Shown in pieces: positions 6,737-14,066 of a stretch of 14,429 nt of DNA. Position 1 is the stretch's first letter, and each line of letters begins with the position of its first letter. This stretch comes from Candidatus Sulfotelmatobacter sp. (lineage in GTDB: Bacteria; Acidobacteriota; Terriglobia; Terriglobales; Acidobacteriaceae): NCBI GenBank assembly GCA_030044775.1, contig JASICF010000218.1, positions 1-14,429 of the forward strand, in the 5' to 3' direction. The notes under the pieces are model-generated. The model was not told where the DNA came from. It did not search any database and was given only the letters and a program-made list of their open reading frames with translations. Both the position numbers and the translations under genes were made by a program.

Positions 6737-8332
6737 ATGTCTGTGCGAAAAGCCGTTGTCCTTCTCGTTGCCCTTTCTGCGTTTGCGTTCCTCGCTGCCT
6801 GCGGAGGCAGCGGCTCAGCGCCCGTGAATCCGACGCCGCCGCCCTCTGGAGGCTTTAGCGACAGCAGCCTGAACGGCACTTATGTATTTTCGGTTTCCGG
6901 GACCGACGTGAACGGCTTCTCCATCGCGCTGGCCGGCACTCTCACTGCGAATGGCAGCGGTACCATCACCGGCGGGGCCGTCGACATTAACGACACCGAA
7001 TTTACCGCCTCCGCGCCGAAGCTCACGATTAATAGCAGCACTTACAAGATCACCGTCGACGGTCGCGGCGAGACCCAGCTGAATCTGCCAAGCAATCCCT
7101 TTGGCAGCAATACCCCCGTCACACTGGATTTCGTTCTGCAGGACACCGGACATGGCCTGGTCACCGAGTTCGATCAAAACGCCACCGGCAGCGGCACCAT
7201 CGATCTGCAGAGTTCCGGCGTTACGCCTGCCGGCTCTTACTCCTACGCACTTTCTGGCGGTCTGGTGGTCAGTAGCACCAGCGTGAGCACGCTCGCCTCG
7301 GCCGGCAATTTCGCCGTCAGTTCGGGGGCAATCACAGGCACTGCTGACTTCAACGATGCCGGCTTCGCTTACGCCGATCAAAGCCTTTCAGGTGCGATAG
7401 CGCTTGGCCCATCCGCCAACCCTTCCAGCACCTTCACCACGGCACAATTCGGAACCCAAACTTTCGACGTAATCGCGGTCGACGCGAGTCACTTGAAGCT
7501 CATCGAGATGGATACGGGCGCGACCCTTTCCGGCGATGCGTACTCGGAAACAAGCACCGCTTTGCCCGCCACAGCCGCCTTCACGATGGTCGGAGAGGCG
7601 GGTGGGGCGCCAATCGCGACAGGCGGACTGATGACCATCAGTGGCACCAGCATCAGCGGTAACGCGGACGTGAATGCCAACAGCACGCTCTCTCCGTCGC
7701 CGATATCATTCACTGGCACCACTGCCACAACGGGCGCGCGCTCCGTGCTCACTCTGACCAGCTTCCCGGTCGGCACCACGTATGTCGCATATCCCTCCAC
7801 CAGCGGTTTGATTCTGCTTGAGATTGACGATTCCGGAATGATGTCGGGCGCAGCTTATTCTCAGAGCGCCTCGGCGGCACTCGGTGTCCCCGAGGGTTTC
7901 GGCCTGAATCTATCGGGCGAAAATAGCACGAGTGGTCAAACGACGGAGGTCGATGACATCGCCGAGTTCACCAGCGCTAGCGGCGGAAGCCTGTCCGGCG
8001 CCATCGACGAAAATTCCGCGCTGCAAACCGTGTATGGCGTTCCGTTCGACGGTACCTTCACCGCCGCATCGGGTGGTCGCGGCACGATCACTGCAACCGC
8101 GAGCAACAGCAGCGGCAGCAGCTCAACCCTCGAAGGCGTCCTCGATCTTATTTACTACACCGTCGACGGCACAACCTTCCCATTCGTCGAAATGGACGAT
8201 GGCCAGGTTGCAACCGGTGTCTTCGTCCAGCAGACAACCCCCTCATCCACTTCCGTAGCCCTGCCGCACGCGATGTATGTGCCGCGCATGCTCTCGTTCC
8301 ATCCCCACGGGGCAAAATCGAAGAAGGATTAG
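6737..8332 (+). CDS. Lipoprotein with four Acidobacteria-type beta repeats
   Basis: The 531-residue product starts with a lipoprotein signal (VLLVALSAFAFLAAC, Cys22), followed by a Gly/Ser/Pro linker. The rest is Ser/Thr/Gly-rich and consists of four diverged repeats at about 45-158, 166-275, 279-376 and 386-498. Each opens with a strand such as NGTYVFSVSG, GSYSYALSG or GFGLNLSG, continues through a G-x-x-x-G-x-x-D-x-N turn (TGGAVDIND, TGTADFND, SGNADVNAN, SGAIDENS), and closes with an acidic strand (EFD 144-146, EMD 257-259, EID 362-364, EMD 485-487). Similar repeats recur in many acidobacterial secreted proteins; I know no defined function. The ATG at 6737 is chosen over GTG 6677 because AGGGAG lies 6 nt upstream and the signal peptide begins there. 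A strong terminator follows, so it is probably monocistronic. It is likely anchored in an envelope membrane. Confidence 0.85.
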   Translation: MSVRKAVVLLVALSAFAFLAACGGSGSAPVNPTPPPSGGFSDSSLNGTYVFSVSGTDVNGFSIALAGTLTANGSGTITGGAVDINDTEFTASAPKLTINSSTYKITVDGRGETQLNLPSNPFGSNTPVTLDFVLQDTGHGLVTEFDQNATGSGTIDLQSSGVTPAGSYSYALSGGLVVSSTSVSTLASAGNFAVSSGAITGTADFNDAGFAYADQSLSGAIALGPSANPSSTFTTAQFGTQTFDVIAVDASHLKLIEMDTGATLSGDAYSETSTALPATAAFTMVGEAGGAPIATGGLMTISGTSISGNADVNANSTLSPSPISFTGTTATTGARSVLTLTSFPVGTTYVAYPSTSGLILLEIDDSGMMSGAAYSQSASAALGVPEGFGLNLSGENSTSGQTTEVDDIAEFTSASGGSLSGAIDENSALQTVYGVPFDGTFTAASGGRGTITATASNSSGSSSTLEGVLDLIYYTVDGTTFPFVEMDDGQVATGVFVQQTTPSSTSVALPHAMYVPRMLSFHPHGAKSKKD

Positions 8333-8355
8333 GCCGGTTCTCGAAGTTAAGACCC

Positions 8356-8388
8356 AAAAAGGCGCGGCTTCGGCCGCGCCTTTCTTTT
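8356..8388 (+). terminator. Intrinsic terminator after the repeat lipoprotein gene
   Basis: A perfect 8-bp GC stem, ggcgcggc (8361-8368) with gccgcgcc (8373-8380), encloses a TTCG tetraloop and is followed by tttctttt. The upstream aaaaa can pair with the T tract, so it could also act in the opposite direction. It begins 24 nt after the stop codon of the lipoprotein gene. Confidence 0.92.
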
Positions 8389-8402
8389 GCCCTCTGCGGG
8401 TG

Positions 8403-8466
8403 CCCATCCTTGCCGCATCCACGACGATCCATTCGCCACCCTGCACGGTTTTGCGGCAAGGGTGGG
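8403..8466. repeat. 15-nt near-perfect inverted repeat with 34-nt spacer
   Basis: The left arm cccatccttgccgca (8403-8417) matches the reverse complement of the right arm tgcggcaagggtggg (8452-8466) at 14 of 15 positions. It lies between the terminator and the next gene. The spacer shows no gene. It may be a REP- or MITE-like remnant of a dispersed element; no transposase or target duplication is visible. Confidence 0.6.
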
Positions 8467-8622
8467 AATCGCGAATGTCGCAGCAATGACTTTCGCGCGC
8501 CGCAGACCTTTCAGCCGTGCAAGTGTTTCTCCGTGTTTGTGACCTTAGTTACCTTTAAGAATTCTCTGCTCCTCGCGCACAATGCTTGCAAGCTGCTTTG
8601 TTCGATGTTTCGGAGATCACAA

Positions 8623-9105
8623 GTGCTCGATCGTCGCTTCGCGCGCGCATTGATAATCGTATTTCTAACCGCTTCCGCGGCCTCGGCGCGCGATCTTGCG
8701 CTGGTTTCCAACAAAACTAACGCTGTTGGCTCCCATGATGGCGGAATTTCCGTCGGTGATCTCATCAAAGTTTGCAAAGCGCAAAGCAGCCGCTGGCCCG
8801 ATGGCAAGCCCGTCACCTTCGTGATGCGCCCGCCTTCCGCGCCCGAAATGAAGCTGGTATTGGAAAAGATTTACGGCATGTCTGAGAACGAGGTGAATGG
8901 CCTTATCGTCACCTCGAATCGCGGCCGCTTCAACCACCCTGCCATCGTCATCGCCAATTCCGACGACGATCTGGTGAACAAAGTCGCTTCGATTCCCGGC
9001 GCCGTAGGTGTGGTCGATGTCTATTCCATCAACAGCAGCGTGTCCGTAGTAAAGATCGCAGGCAAACTTCCGCTTCAACAGGGATATCTCCTGCATGGAA
9101 ATTAG
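8623..9105 (+). CDS. Short secreted PstS-like periplasmic-binding-protein domain
   Basis: The 160-residue product has a signal peptide (ARALIIVFLTASAASA, likely cleaved after Ala22) and then a compact domain. Its pattern, SVGDLIKVCKAQSSRWPDGK near 43-62 and DLVNKVASIPGAVGVVDVYS near 116-135, resembles one lobe of the PstS-like binding-protein domain (the PBP-like family of phosphate-type ABC transporters). The family is usually 250-350 residues, so only about half the fold is present. No ABC transporter genes are adjacent, and substrate and function are unknown. I chose GTG at 8623 because GGAG lies 7 nt upstream; the ATG at 8605 is in frame but has no ribosome binding site and would add six residues. 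The reading frame is intact, and similar small proteins are, as I recall, common in Acidobacteriota, so this is probably a real short family rather than a broken gene. Confidence 0.75.
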   Translation: MLDRRFARALIIVFLTASAASARDLALVSNKTNAVGSHDGGISVGDLIKVCKAQSSRWPDGKPVTFVMRPPSAPEMKLVLEKIYGMSENEVNGLIVTSNRGRFNHPAIVIANSDDDLVNKVASIPGAVGVVDVYSINSSVSVVKIAGKLPLQQGYLLHGN

Positions 9106-9110
9106 AGAGG

Positions 9111-9159
9111 CAGTGGGCAGTGGGCAGTGAGCAGTGAGCAGTGAGGAGTGACCAGTGGC
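9111..9159 (+). repeat. Heptanucleotide tandem array (CAGTGRG, about seven units)
   Basis: Seven adjacent 7-nt units are present: cagtggg twice, cagtgag three times, then degenerate gagtgac and cagtggc. The array starts 5 nt after the stop codon of the preceding gene. Similar heptads on the opposite strand appear at 9211-9233, so array and far arm can pair. CRISPR is excluded because there are no spacers. Confidence 0.85.
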
Positions 9160-9222
9160 CACGGATCAGTTGATCGGTGGTCGAAAAGCATCACCCCGAG
9201 CCCGGACAACTGGCCACTGATC
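9153..9222. repeat. Inverted repeats closing the heptad region
   Basis: cagtggcca (9153-9161) is exactly complementary to tggccactg (9211-9219), and gatcagt (9164-9170) to actgatc (9216-9222). The right arm ends 16 nt before the start codon of the PilZ gene. The transcript could fold here, either ending transcription of the previous gene weakly or influencing PilZ translation. No T tract follows. Confidence 0.5.
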
Positions 9223-9238
9223 ACTAGCCACTGATTTT

Positions 9239-9625
9239 ATGTCTTCTCCTGGCAAAAAACTCGCGATCCGAAAAGCGAACGAGAACCCGGCAACGCCCGG
9301 CCGGCAGACTCGCCGTTATCCGCGCTTTGCCCTCGATTCCCGCATTCAGGTTCGCATGTTTCAGAACGGCGAGTTCTCCAACTGCTGGGGACACTCGACG
9401 GAACTCGGGCAGGATGGTATCGGGGCAACCCTGACCGGTAAGCTCGAAAAGGGCGAGATCGTTTCGCTCGAAATCCCGCTTCCGCTGAGTCCCTACCCTT
9501 TAAAGGTCCGTGCGATCGTCCGTTATACCGATGGCCTCCGCTATGGCTTCGAATTTCTCACCCTCACTGTCACCCAGCGTGACACCATTCGCCGCGTCTG
9601 CGAAATGCTCGCCAACAAATCTTGA
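9239..9625 (+). CDS. Single-domain PilZ protein with degenerate c-di-GMP motif
   Basis: The 128-residue protein is a stand-alone PilZ domain, a family that binds cyclic di-GMP and relays it to motility, polysaccharide or transcription machinery. The RxxxR motif is present as R25-R-Y-P-R29. The second motif, normally D/N-x-S-x-x-G, appears as E55-L-G57-Q-D-G60, so the acidic/amide and Ser positions are both changed while Gly60 is kept. Downstream strands fit the fold (SLEIPLPLSPYPLKVRAIV then YGFEFLTL), followed by a C-terminal helix (RDTIRRVCEMLANK). Ligand binding is therefore uncertain. The ATG at 9239 is the only sensible start, yet it has no Shine-Dalgarno and sits right after the repeat arm. 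The next gene is a histidine kinase 356 bp downstream, too far for an obvious operon. It is soluble, with no signal or membrane segment. Confidence 0.87.
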   Translation: MSSPGKKLAIRKANENPATPGRQTRRYPRFALDSRIQVRMFQNGEFSNCWGHSTELGQDGIGATLTGKLEKGEIVSLEIPLPLSPYPLKVRAIVRYTDGLRYGFEFLTLTVTQRDTIRRVCEMLANKS

Positions 9626-9700
9626 AGCTTGTGCGGCATCTAACATCTCGTCATCCCGAACAAGCGTTCTTTGCGAAGTGAGGAACCTGGGGGAGCGGCC

Positions 9701-9723
9701 GCGATGCCGTTCTGTGGCATCGC
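9701..9723. repeat. Perfect 8-bp inverted repeat, 7-nt loop
   Basis: gcgatgcc (9701-9708) and ggcatcgc (9716-9723) flank gttctgt. It lies 75 bp after the PilZ stop. It could stop transcription only weakly because no T tract follows. Confidence 0.55.
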
Positions 9724-9767
9724 AACAAGCGCGATGCGACCTTCCTTAATTAGCTTTTCAAAGCTCT

Positions 9768-9794
9768 TCACTCACTCGATCACCCAGTGAGTGA
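9768..9794. repeat. Perfect 8-bp inverted repeat, 11-nt loop
   Basis: tcactcac (9768-9775) pairs with gtgagtga (9787-9794). The content (cactcac, gatcaccc, gtgagtgat) is related to the CAGTGRG heptads at 9111-9159, suggesting the same repeat class. Confidence 0.55.
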
Positions 9795-9831
9795 TGGCGC
9801 TGAGCGCACTCCTTTGCAGGCGAAGGGTCTG

Positions 9832-9855
9832 CCCTGAGCCGAGTCGAAGGGATCC
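9832..9855 (+). repeat. Dispersed CTGAG..GAGTCGAAG element, copy 1
   Basis: The core ctgag-cc-gagtcgaagg followed by gatcc is shared with a second copy at 14268-14310, where a hairpin is inserted between the two halves. From memory, sequences of this type are frequent between genes in several bacterial phyla. It is non-coding. Confidence 0.5.
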
Positions 9856-9981
9856 GGGTGCGCATCCCAATTCGGCAGTTTCCGCATTGCAAAATTTTTC
9901 TCATTACCTGAGTAACTTTCGAGTTAATCCCCATGCGTTCTACCATTTCCTGTCTGAGCTTCAGAGGGGGAGCTTCGCAAA

Positions 9982-12555
9982 ATGGGGGAACGTGTTACCC
10001 GCTCGCGCTCGCGCGAGCTCGCGCGTGCCAAGACTTTGCGCAAAGCGCTTGAGCGCGGCGCGGCGCCCTCTTTCGTTCCGCCGGAAGCTTCCAATCCCCT
10101 CGCGTCGCCTTCCGAGCTTTCCTGGCGTTGCCCCGAATCGTCCTCCCAATCGCACGAGCAAAATCTCGAAACCCGGCGTCGCTATCTCGAACAGATTTTC
10201 CATAATTCGCCTGACCCGGTAATCATTGTCGATCAGGAATTTCGCGTCGAGTGCGTCAATCCGGCTTTCGAAAGCATGTTCGGCTTCACCTCCGCCGACA
10301 CTCACAATCGATCTATCGATGAGCTGGTTTTTCCTTCCGACCGCGCCGCCGAAGCCCAATGGATCGCTCAGTGCCTGCAGCGCGGCGAGCGCCTGACCCT
10401 CGAAACCAAGCGTCGCTGCAAAGATGGCAGCCTGCTCGACGTCTCCGTTTCCTCCGCCCCGCTTATCCTGGATGGCAAAGTAAACGCTTTCTATGCCGTC
10501 TATCGCGACATCTCGGAACGCAAGCGCGCCGAAGCCCTCAGTTCCGCTCTTTACCGCATCGCCGAAAAATCCAGTGCCACGCAAGATCTGCACCAGTTCT
10601 TCGCTGCCGTGCATGGCATTGTCGATGAACTCACTTCCGCTCGCAACTTTTCCATTGCCCTTCACGATCCCGAATCCAACCTGCTCACTTTCCCCTACTT
10701 CGTCGACGAGCAGGAGTCTGCTCCTTTGCCCCGTAGGCTCTCTCGCGGTCTCATCGAATATGTTCTGCGCACCGGCGACTCTCTCCTCTGCGCGCCCGGT
10801 CTCGCCCGCCAGTTGCAAAAACGTGGCGAAATCGAACACGACGGAGCATTTCCCCAGCAATGGCTCGGCATTCCCCTAAAGGTGAATCAGCATATTTTCG
10901 GCGTGCTCGTTCTCAAGAACTACACCGAGAATTTTTGCTTCGGCGAGCGCGATGTCGACGTGCTTACCCTGATCTCTCAGCAGTTGGCCGCTGCCATCGA
11001 CCGCAAGCGCAATGAGCAGTCTTTGCGCCGTTCCGAAGTTTCTTACCGATCGCTGATCCAAACTGCCGTCTACGGAATCTATCGCTCCTCGCTCGATGGC
11101 CGTTTCCTCGACGTAAACCCGGCTCTGATCGGCATGCTCGGTTACAACTCCGCGCTCGAAGTGCTCCGCCTCGATCCGCAGAAACAAGTCTTCGCCGATC
11201 CCTCCGAATACAACCGCCTGATCGACGAATTTCGCCGCACCGGCCGCATCGATGGCATAGAGGTTCGCTGGAAGCGCAACGACGGCGGCTTGATCACCGT
11301 CCGCATCAGCGGCCGCGCCGTCGCCGCCGGCGACGAACCCGCTGACGTGATTGAAGCCATCGCCGAAGACATCACCGCGCGCCGCGTGCTCGAAGATCAA
11401 TTCCGCCAGGCGCAAAAAATGGAAGCCGTCGGCCGCCTCGCGGGCGGCATCGCCCACGACTTCAATAATCTGCTCATGGTCATCGGCGGCTATACCGAAG
11501 TTCTCCTCAACCAGCTCAGTCTCGATCACCCGTTATTTTCCAAGGCCGAGGCTATTCAGCAGGCCTCCGATCGCGCCACTACCCTCACCCGCCAGCTTCT
11601 CGCTTTCAGCCGCAAGCAGCTTCTCGAACTCAAAGTCGTTGACGTCAACGCCATCGTGTCTGACATGCAGCGTCTCTTGCGACCGCTCATCGGCGAAGAT
11701 ATCGAGCTCACCACCCAGCTCGCTCCCTCCATCGGCTGCACCCGTGCCGATGCCGGCCAGCTCGAGCAGGTCATCATGAATCTCGTCGTCAATGCCAAGG
11801 ATGCTCTGCCCAACGGCGGCAAGATTTCCCTTCGCACCGCCGGCGTCATCCTCGATGATTCCGAGCGCCCCGAGCACTCTTACATCAAGAACGGCTCCTA
11901 TGTCACGATTTCCGTCAGCGACAACGGCCAGGGTATGGACCGCGAAACCCAAGCCCGCATCTTCGAACCCTTTTTCACCACCAAGGAAAAAGGCAAAGGC
12001 ACCGGCCTCGGACTTTCCACTGTCTACGGCATCGTCAAGCAAAGCGGCGGATACGTCTTCGTTCAGAGCGAACTCGGCCGCGGCACCGCTTTCACCATCT
12101 ATCTTCCGCGCGTCGATGAACCCTGCGACGCCCTCGCTTCCACGGCCGCGTCCCCATCTTCCGCGGGCGGATCGGAGACTATCCTCCTCGTCGAAGATGA
12201 GGAGTCCGTTCGCCAGTTGGTTCGCGAAACCCTCCAGTCCCGCGGCTATCGCGTTCTCGAAGCCGCCAACGGCGAGGGCGCGCTCGCTGTCGCCGCCGCA
12301 CATAAGGACGCTCTGCACCTCGTCATCACCGACGTAGTCATGCCCGGCCTCAGCGGCCACGAACTCGCGCAGCAATTGCTCGCAGTTCGCCCTGGCGTGA
12401 AAGTTCTCTATCTATCCGGGTACGCGCAGGATGCCTTTCCGCCCAACGAATCGCACAACGCGTTTCTCCAGAAGCCCTTCACCCTGCAAAGCCTCGCCCG
12501 CAAGGTCCGCGAAGTTTTGGGCACGGCTTCAGGCGCAGCCTCAACGTCTTCCTGA
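9982..12555 (+). CDS. Soluble hybrid histidine kinase, PAS-GAF-PAS-HisKA-HATPase-REC
   Basis: The 857-residue signalling kinase has no membrane segment, so it senses in the cytoplasm. An Arg-rich tail (1-65) is followed by PAS1 (about 66-180, PDPVIIVDQEFRVECVNPAF, ending YRDISERKRAE), GAF (about 185-342), PAS2 (about 350-470, ending AEDITARRVLEDQ), HisKA with H-box GGIAHDFNNLL (phospho-acceptor His492), and an ATPase domain: N-box N600 and N604, G1 DNGQGM (647-652), F-box IFEPFFTTK (660-668), G2 GKGTGLGLS (671-679). The C-terminal receiver (732-848) keeps E738-D739, phospho-acceptor Asp784, Ser812 and Lys831. Its catalytic core resembles CckA-type kinases, which pass phosphate to a separate phosphotransferase; no such partner or output regulator is in this window. 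The ATG has AGAGGGGGAG 9 nt upstream. All catalytic residues are present, so it is probably active. The signal is unknown. Confidence 0.94.
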   Translation: MGERVTRSRSRELARAKTLRKALERGAAPSFVPPEASNPLASPSELSWRCPESSSQSHEQNLETRRRYLEQIFHNSPDPVIIVDQEFRVECVNPAFESMFGFTSADTHNRSIDELVFPSDRAAEAQWIAQCLQRGERLTLETKRRCKDGSLLDVSVSSAPLILDGKVNAFYAVYRDISERKRAEALSSALYRIAEKSSATQDLHQFFAAVHGIVDELTSARNFSIALHDPESNLLTFPYFVDEQESAPLPRRLSRGLIEYVLRTGDSLLCAPGLARQLQKRGEIEHDGAFPQQWLGIPLKVNQHIFGVLVLKNYTENFCFGERDVDVLTLISQQLAAAIDRKRNEQSLRRSEVSYRSLIQTAVYGIYRSSLDGRFLDVNPALIGMLGYNSALEVLRLDPQKQVFADPSEYNRLIDEFRRTGRIDGIEVRWKRNDGGLITVRISGRAVAAGDEPADVIEAIAEDITARRVLEDQFRQAQKMEAVGRLAGGIAHDFNNLLMVIGGYTEVLLNQLSLDHPLFSKAEAIQQASDRATTLTRQLLAFSRKQLLELKVVDVNAIVSDMQRLLRPLIGEDIELTTQLAPSIGCTRADAGQLEQVIMNLVVNAKDALPNGGKISLRTAGVILDDSERPEHSYIKNGSYVTISVSDNGQGMDRETQARIFEPFFTTKEKGKGTGLGLSTVYGIVKQSGGYVFVQSELGRGTAFTIYLPRVDEPCDALASTAASPSSAGGSETILLVEDEESVRQLVRETLQSRGYRVLEAANGEGALAVAAAHKDALHLVITDVVMPGLSGHELAQQLLAVRPGVKVLYLSGYAQDAFPPNESHNAFLQKPFTLQSLARKVREVLGTASGAASTSS

Positions 12556-12730
12556 CCGGCCGAGCCGCCCAACCTACTTGTGAACAGCGGAATCGAATAA
12601 CGGTAAACCACGCTGGCATCGTCTGGAAGAAAGCGCTTCGACGCCGCCTGAGCCGGCGAACCAGGGTCTTCCGGCGGCTGCTTCGGGGAAACGCGTGGGC
12701 GCGACTGGTTGGTGTTAAATCCCGGCTTCC

Positions 12731-12762
12731 CTCATTGACCGCACCGCGCGATTCTCAATGAG
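12731..12762. repeat. Perfect 8-bp inverted repeat between convergent genes
   Basis: ctcattga (12731-12738) pairs with tcaatgag (12755-12762) around a 16-nt GC-rich loop. It sits in the 251-bp gap between the ends of the kinase gene and the delta-60 gene. It lacks a T tract on either strand, so a role as terminator is possible but not shown. The rest of the gap shows no gene. Confidence 0.45.
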
Positions 12763-12806
12763 TTAACGCCCGCGCACATCGACGCGCCTTATCGACCGGC
12801 TTCCAT

Positions 12807-14051
12807 CTAATTGGCCAGAAAGCGCGCAATCGCGCTTGCAGACGCAGCGACAATATTTCCATCCTTCTGAATAAGCAGACCGGTCACCCACGCATCTCCC
12901 GGCAAGCTGCCCGTCACCGTGCCCCCGTTGCCAAAGGCGGAGTCAAGTTTGCCATTCGAGTCGAGGCGCGCCAGAGCGTAATCGACAACTCCAGACTCGC
13001 TGTTCAAGAGCCGCCCGCCCAGCACCAGTTGCCCGTTCGATTGAAAAGCGGCCGCGTACGGAAGGCTCTCGTTCCCCGCTGCGCCAAAAGAAAACGGCGT
13101 GGAACTGAAAGTCGGATCCGTTTTGCCGTTTTCGGCAAAACGAGCCGCTTCTACCTCCTGGGTGAGAGATTGGCCCGTTTCGTTGACGCTCGTCGCCACA
13201 ATGTATTTGCCGGTCGACTGGAAAAGAGCCAGCGCAGCGGTGTTGAAATTTGCACTGATCGCCGTGGGTTTTGCTTTCGTCACCGCCGATTGCAACACAC
13301 CGGCCGAGTTGAATTCCTGCACGGAGCTTTTCGTCTCATTTCCGCTGCCTTCCAGCGCGACCGACAGGTAGTCGCCGTTGGAGAGGATCGCCAGCGCCGC
13401 GGGTTGAGGCGTTCCGGTCGGCGCCTGCGCAATTCCGCCTGTGCCAAACGACTTGTCCAGTTTGCCATCGGAGTTGTAGCGCACGAGCGTGGTGGGCAGC
13501 GTCCCGCCCAATGCGGCATCTCCTCCTCCGCCCACTACAATTTGCCCATTCGGTTGCAGCAGAAGCGCGCTCGCTCCAAACCCGGTTGTTTGCACGATGC
13601 CCGCATCGCCAAAGCTCGGGTCCAGCCCACCGTCTGGCGTGTAGCGAAACAGAGTGATGTCGTTTTCACCCGTGGACGTGATTACTTCGTTGAGCACAAG
13701 AATGTCGTCGTTCGGCTGCACTGCCATCGCTACCTTGGTAAATGCGTAGGAAGACATAAACGTGATGGTGATCCCGTTCGCGCCAAAACTGGTATCCAGT
13801 TGCCCGCTTTCGCTGTAGCGCAGCAAACCGATCGAGTCTGGAGCCGGACCCTGCCCGAACGCGACGAGGTCTCCGGTGGATTGTTGGATTGCATACAAGG
13901 GAGCGACACCCGTGCTACTGGTGCTTACGATCCCGCCCGTGCCGAAACTGGGATCCAAACTGCCTGGGCCCTGGGCTTGTGCATAGCAAAAGCTGAACAG
14001 CAGAGCGAATCCCGGCAATCCGACAGCCGCATCCAACCAGATTTTTCTCAT
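12807..14051 (-). CDS. Secreted delta-60 repeat protein (probable seven-unit propeller-like fold)
   Basis: The 414-residue protein has a signal peptide (hydrophobic stretch about 9-24, probable cleavage after AQAQ near 27) and then seven units of the delta-60 repeat family. The LDPSFG-type motif occurs at residues 32, 85, 143, 198, 311 and 369, with a worn copy near 252 (GVLQSAVTK), giving a period of 53-59 residues. Between motifs come strands of the type ALAILSNGDYLSVA and LLLQPNGQIVVGG. Seven units would suit a closed beta-propeller, but that is inference. No catalytic motif is visible. Such proteins are secreted or surface-exposed with no firm function. The ATG has a strong AGGAGGGG 7 nt upstream. 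It converges with the kinase gene and has no same-strand neighbour in the window. Confidence 0.9.
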   Translation of the reverse strand: MRKIWLDAAVGLPGFALLFSFCYAQAQGPGSLDPSFGTGGIVSTSSTGVAPLYAIQQSTGDLVAFGQGPAPDSIGLLRYSESGQLDTSFGANGITITFMSSYAFTKVAMAVQPNDDILVLNEVITSTGENDITLFRYTPDGGLDPSFGDAGIVQTTGFGASALLLQPNGQIVVGGGGDAALGGTLPTTLVRYNSDGKLDKSFGTGGIAQAPTGTPQPAALAILSNGDYLSVALEGSGNETKSSVQEFNSAGVLQSAVTKAKPTAISANFNTAALALFQSTGKYIVATSVNETGQSLTQEVEAARFAENGKTDPTFSSTPFSFGAAGNESLPYAAAFQSNGQLVLGGRLLNSESGVVDYALARLDSNGKLDSAFGNGGTVTGSLPGDAWVTGLLIQKDGNIVAASASAIARFLAN

Positions 14052-14058
14052 GGCTGTG

Positions 14059-14066
14059 CCCCTCCT
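14059..14066 (-). promoter_or_regulatory. Strong ribosome binding site of the delta-60 gene
   Basis: On the minus strand this reads AGGAGGGG, 7 nt before the ATG at 14051. It confirms the start and suggests good translation. Confidence 0.85.

Larger units (their letters stand above)
9626..9981 (+). other. Non-coding stretch with dispersed and inverted repeats
   Basis: No supported gene. It holds a motif tcatcccgaa..tttgcgaagtgaggaacc (9651-9687), a CTGAGCCGAGTCGAAGG element (9834-9850), and three inverted repeats: gcgatgcc/ggcatcgc (9701-9723), agcttt/aaagct (9752-9765) and tcactcac/gtgagtga (9768-9794). None is followed by a T tract. The last 100 bp are more AT-rich and may contain the kinase promoter, but I see no convincing -35/-10 pair. 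Confidence 0.6.

Noticed and set aside
9111..9159. CRISPR-like periodicity
   Set aside because: Units are 7 nt, directly adjacent and without spacers, and no cas genes are present.
11533..12375. Long minus-strand frames opposite the histidine kinase
   Set aside because: Gly/Ala/Asp/Glu-rich shadow of the kinase codons; the plus frame has all H, N, G and REC motifs.
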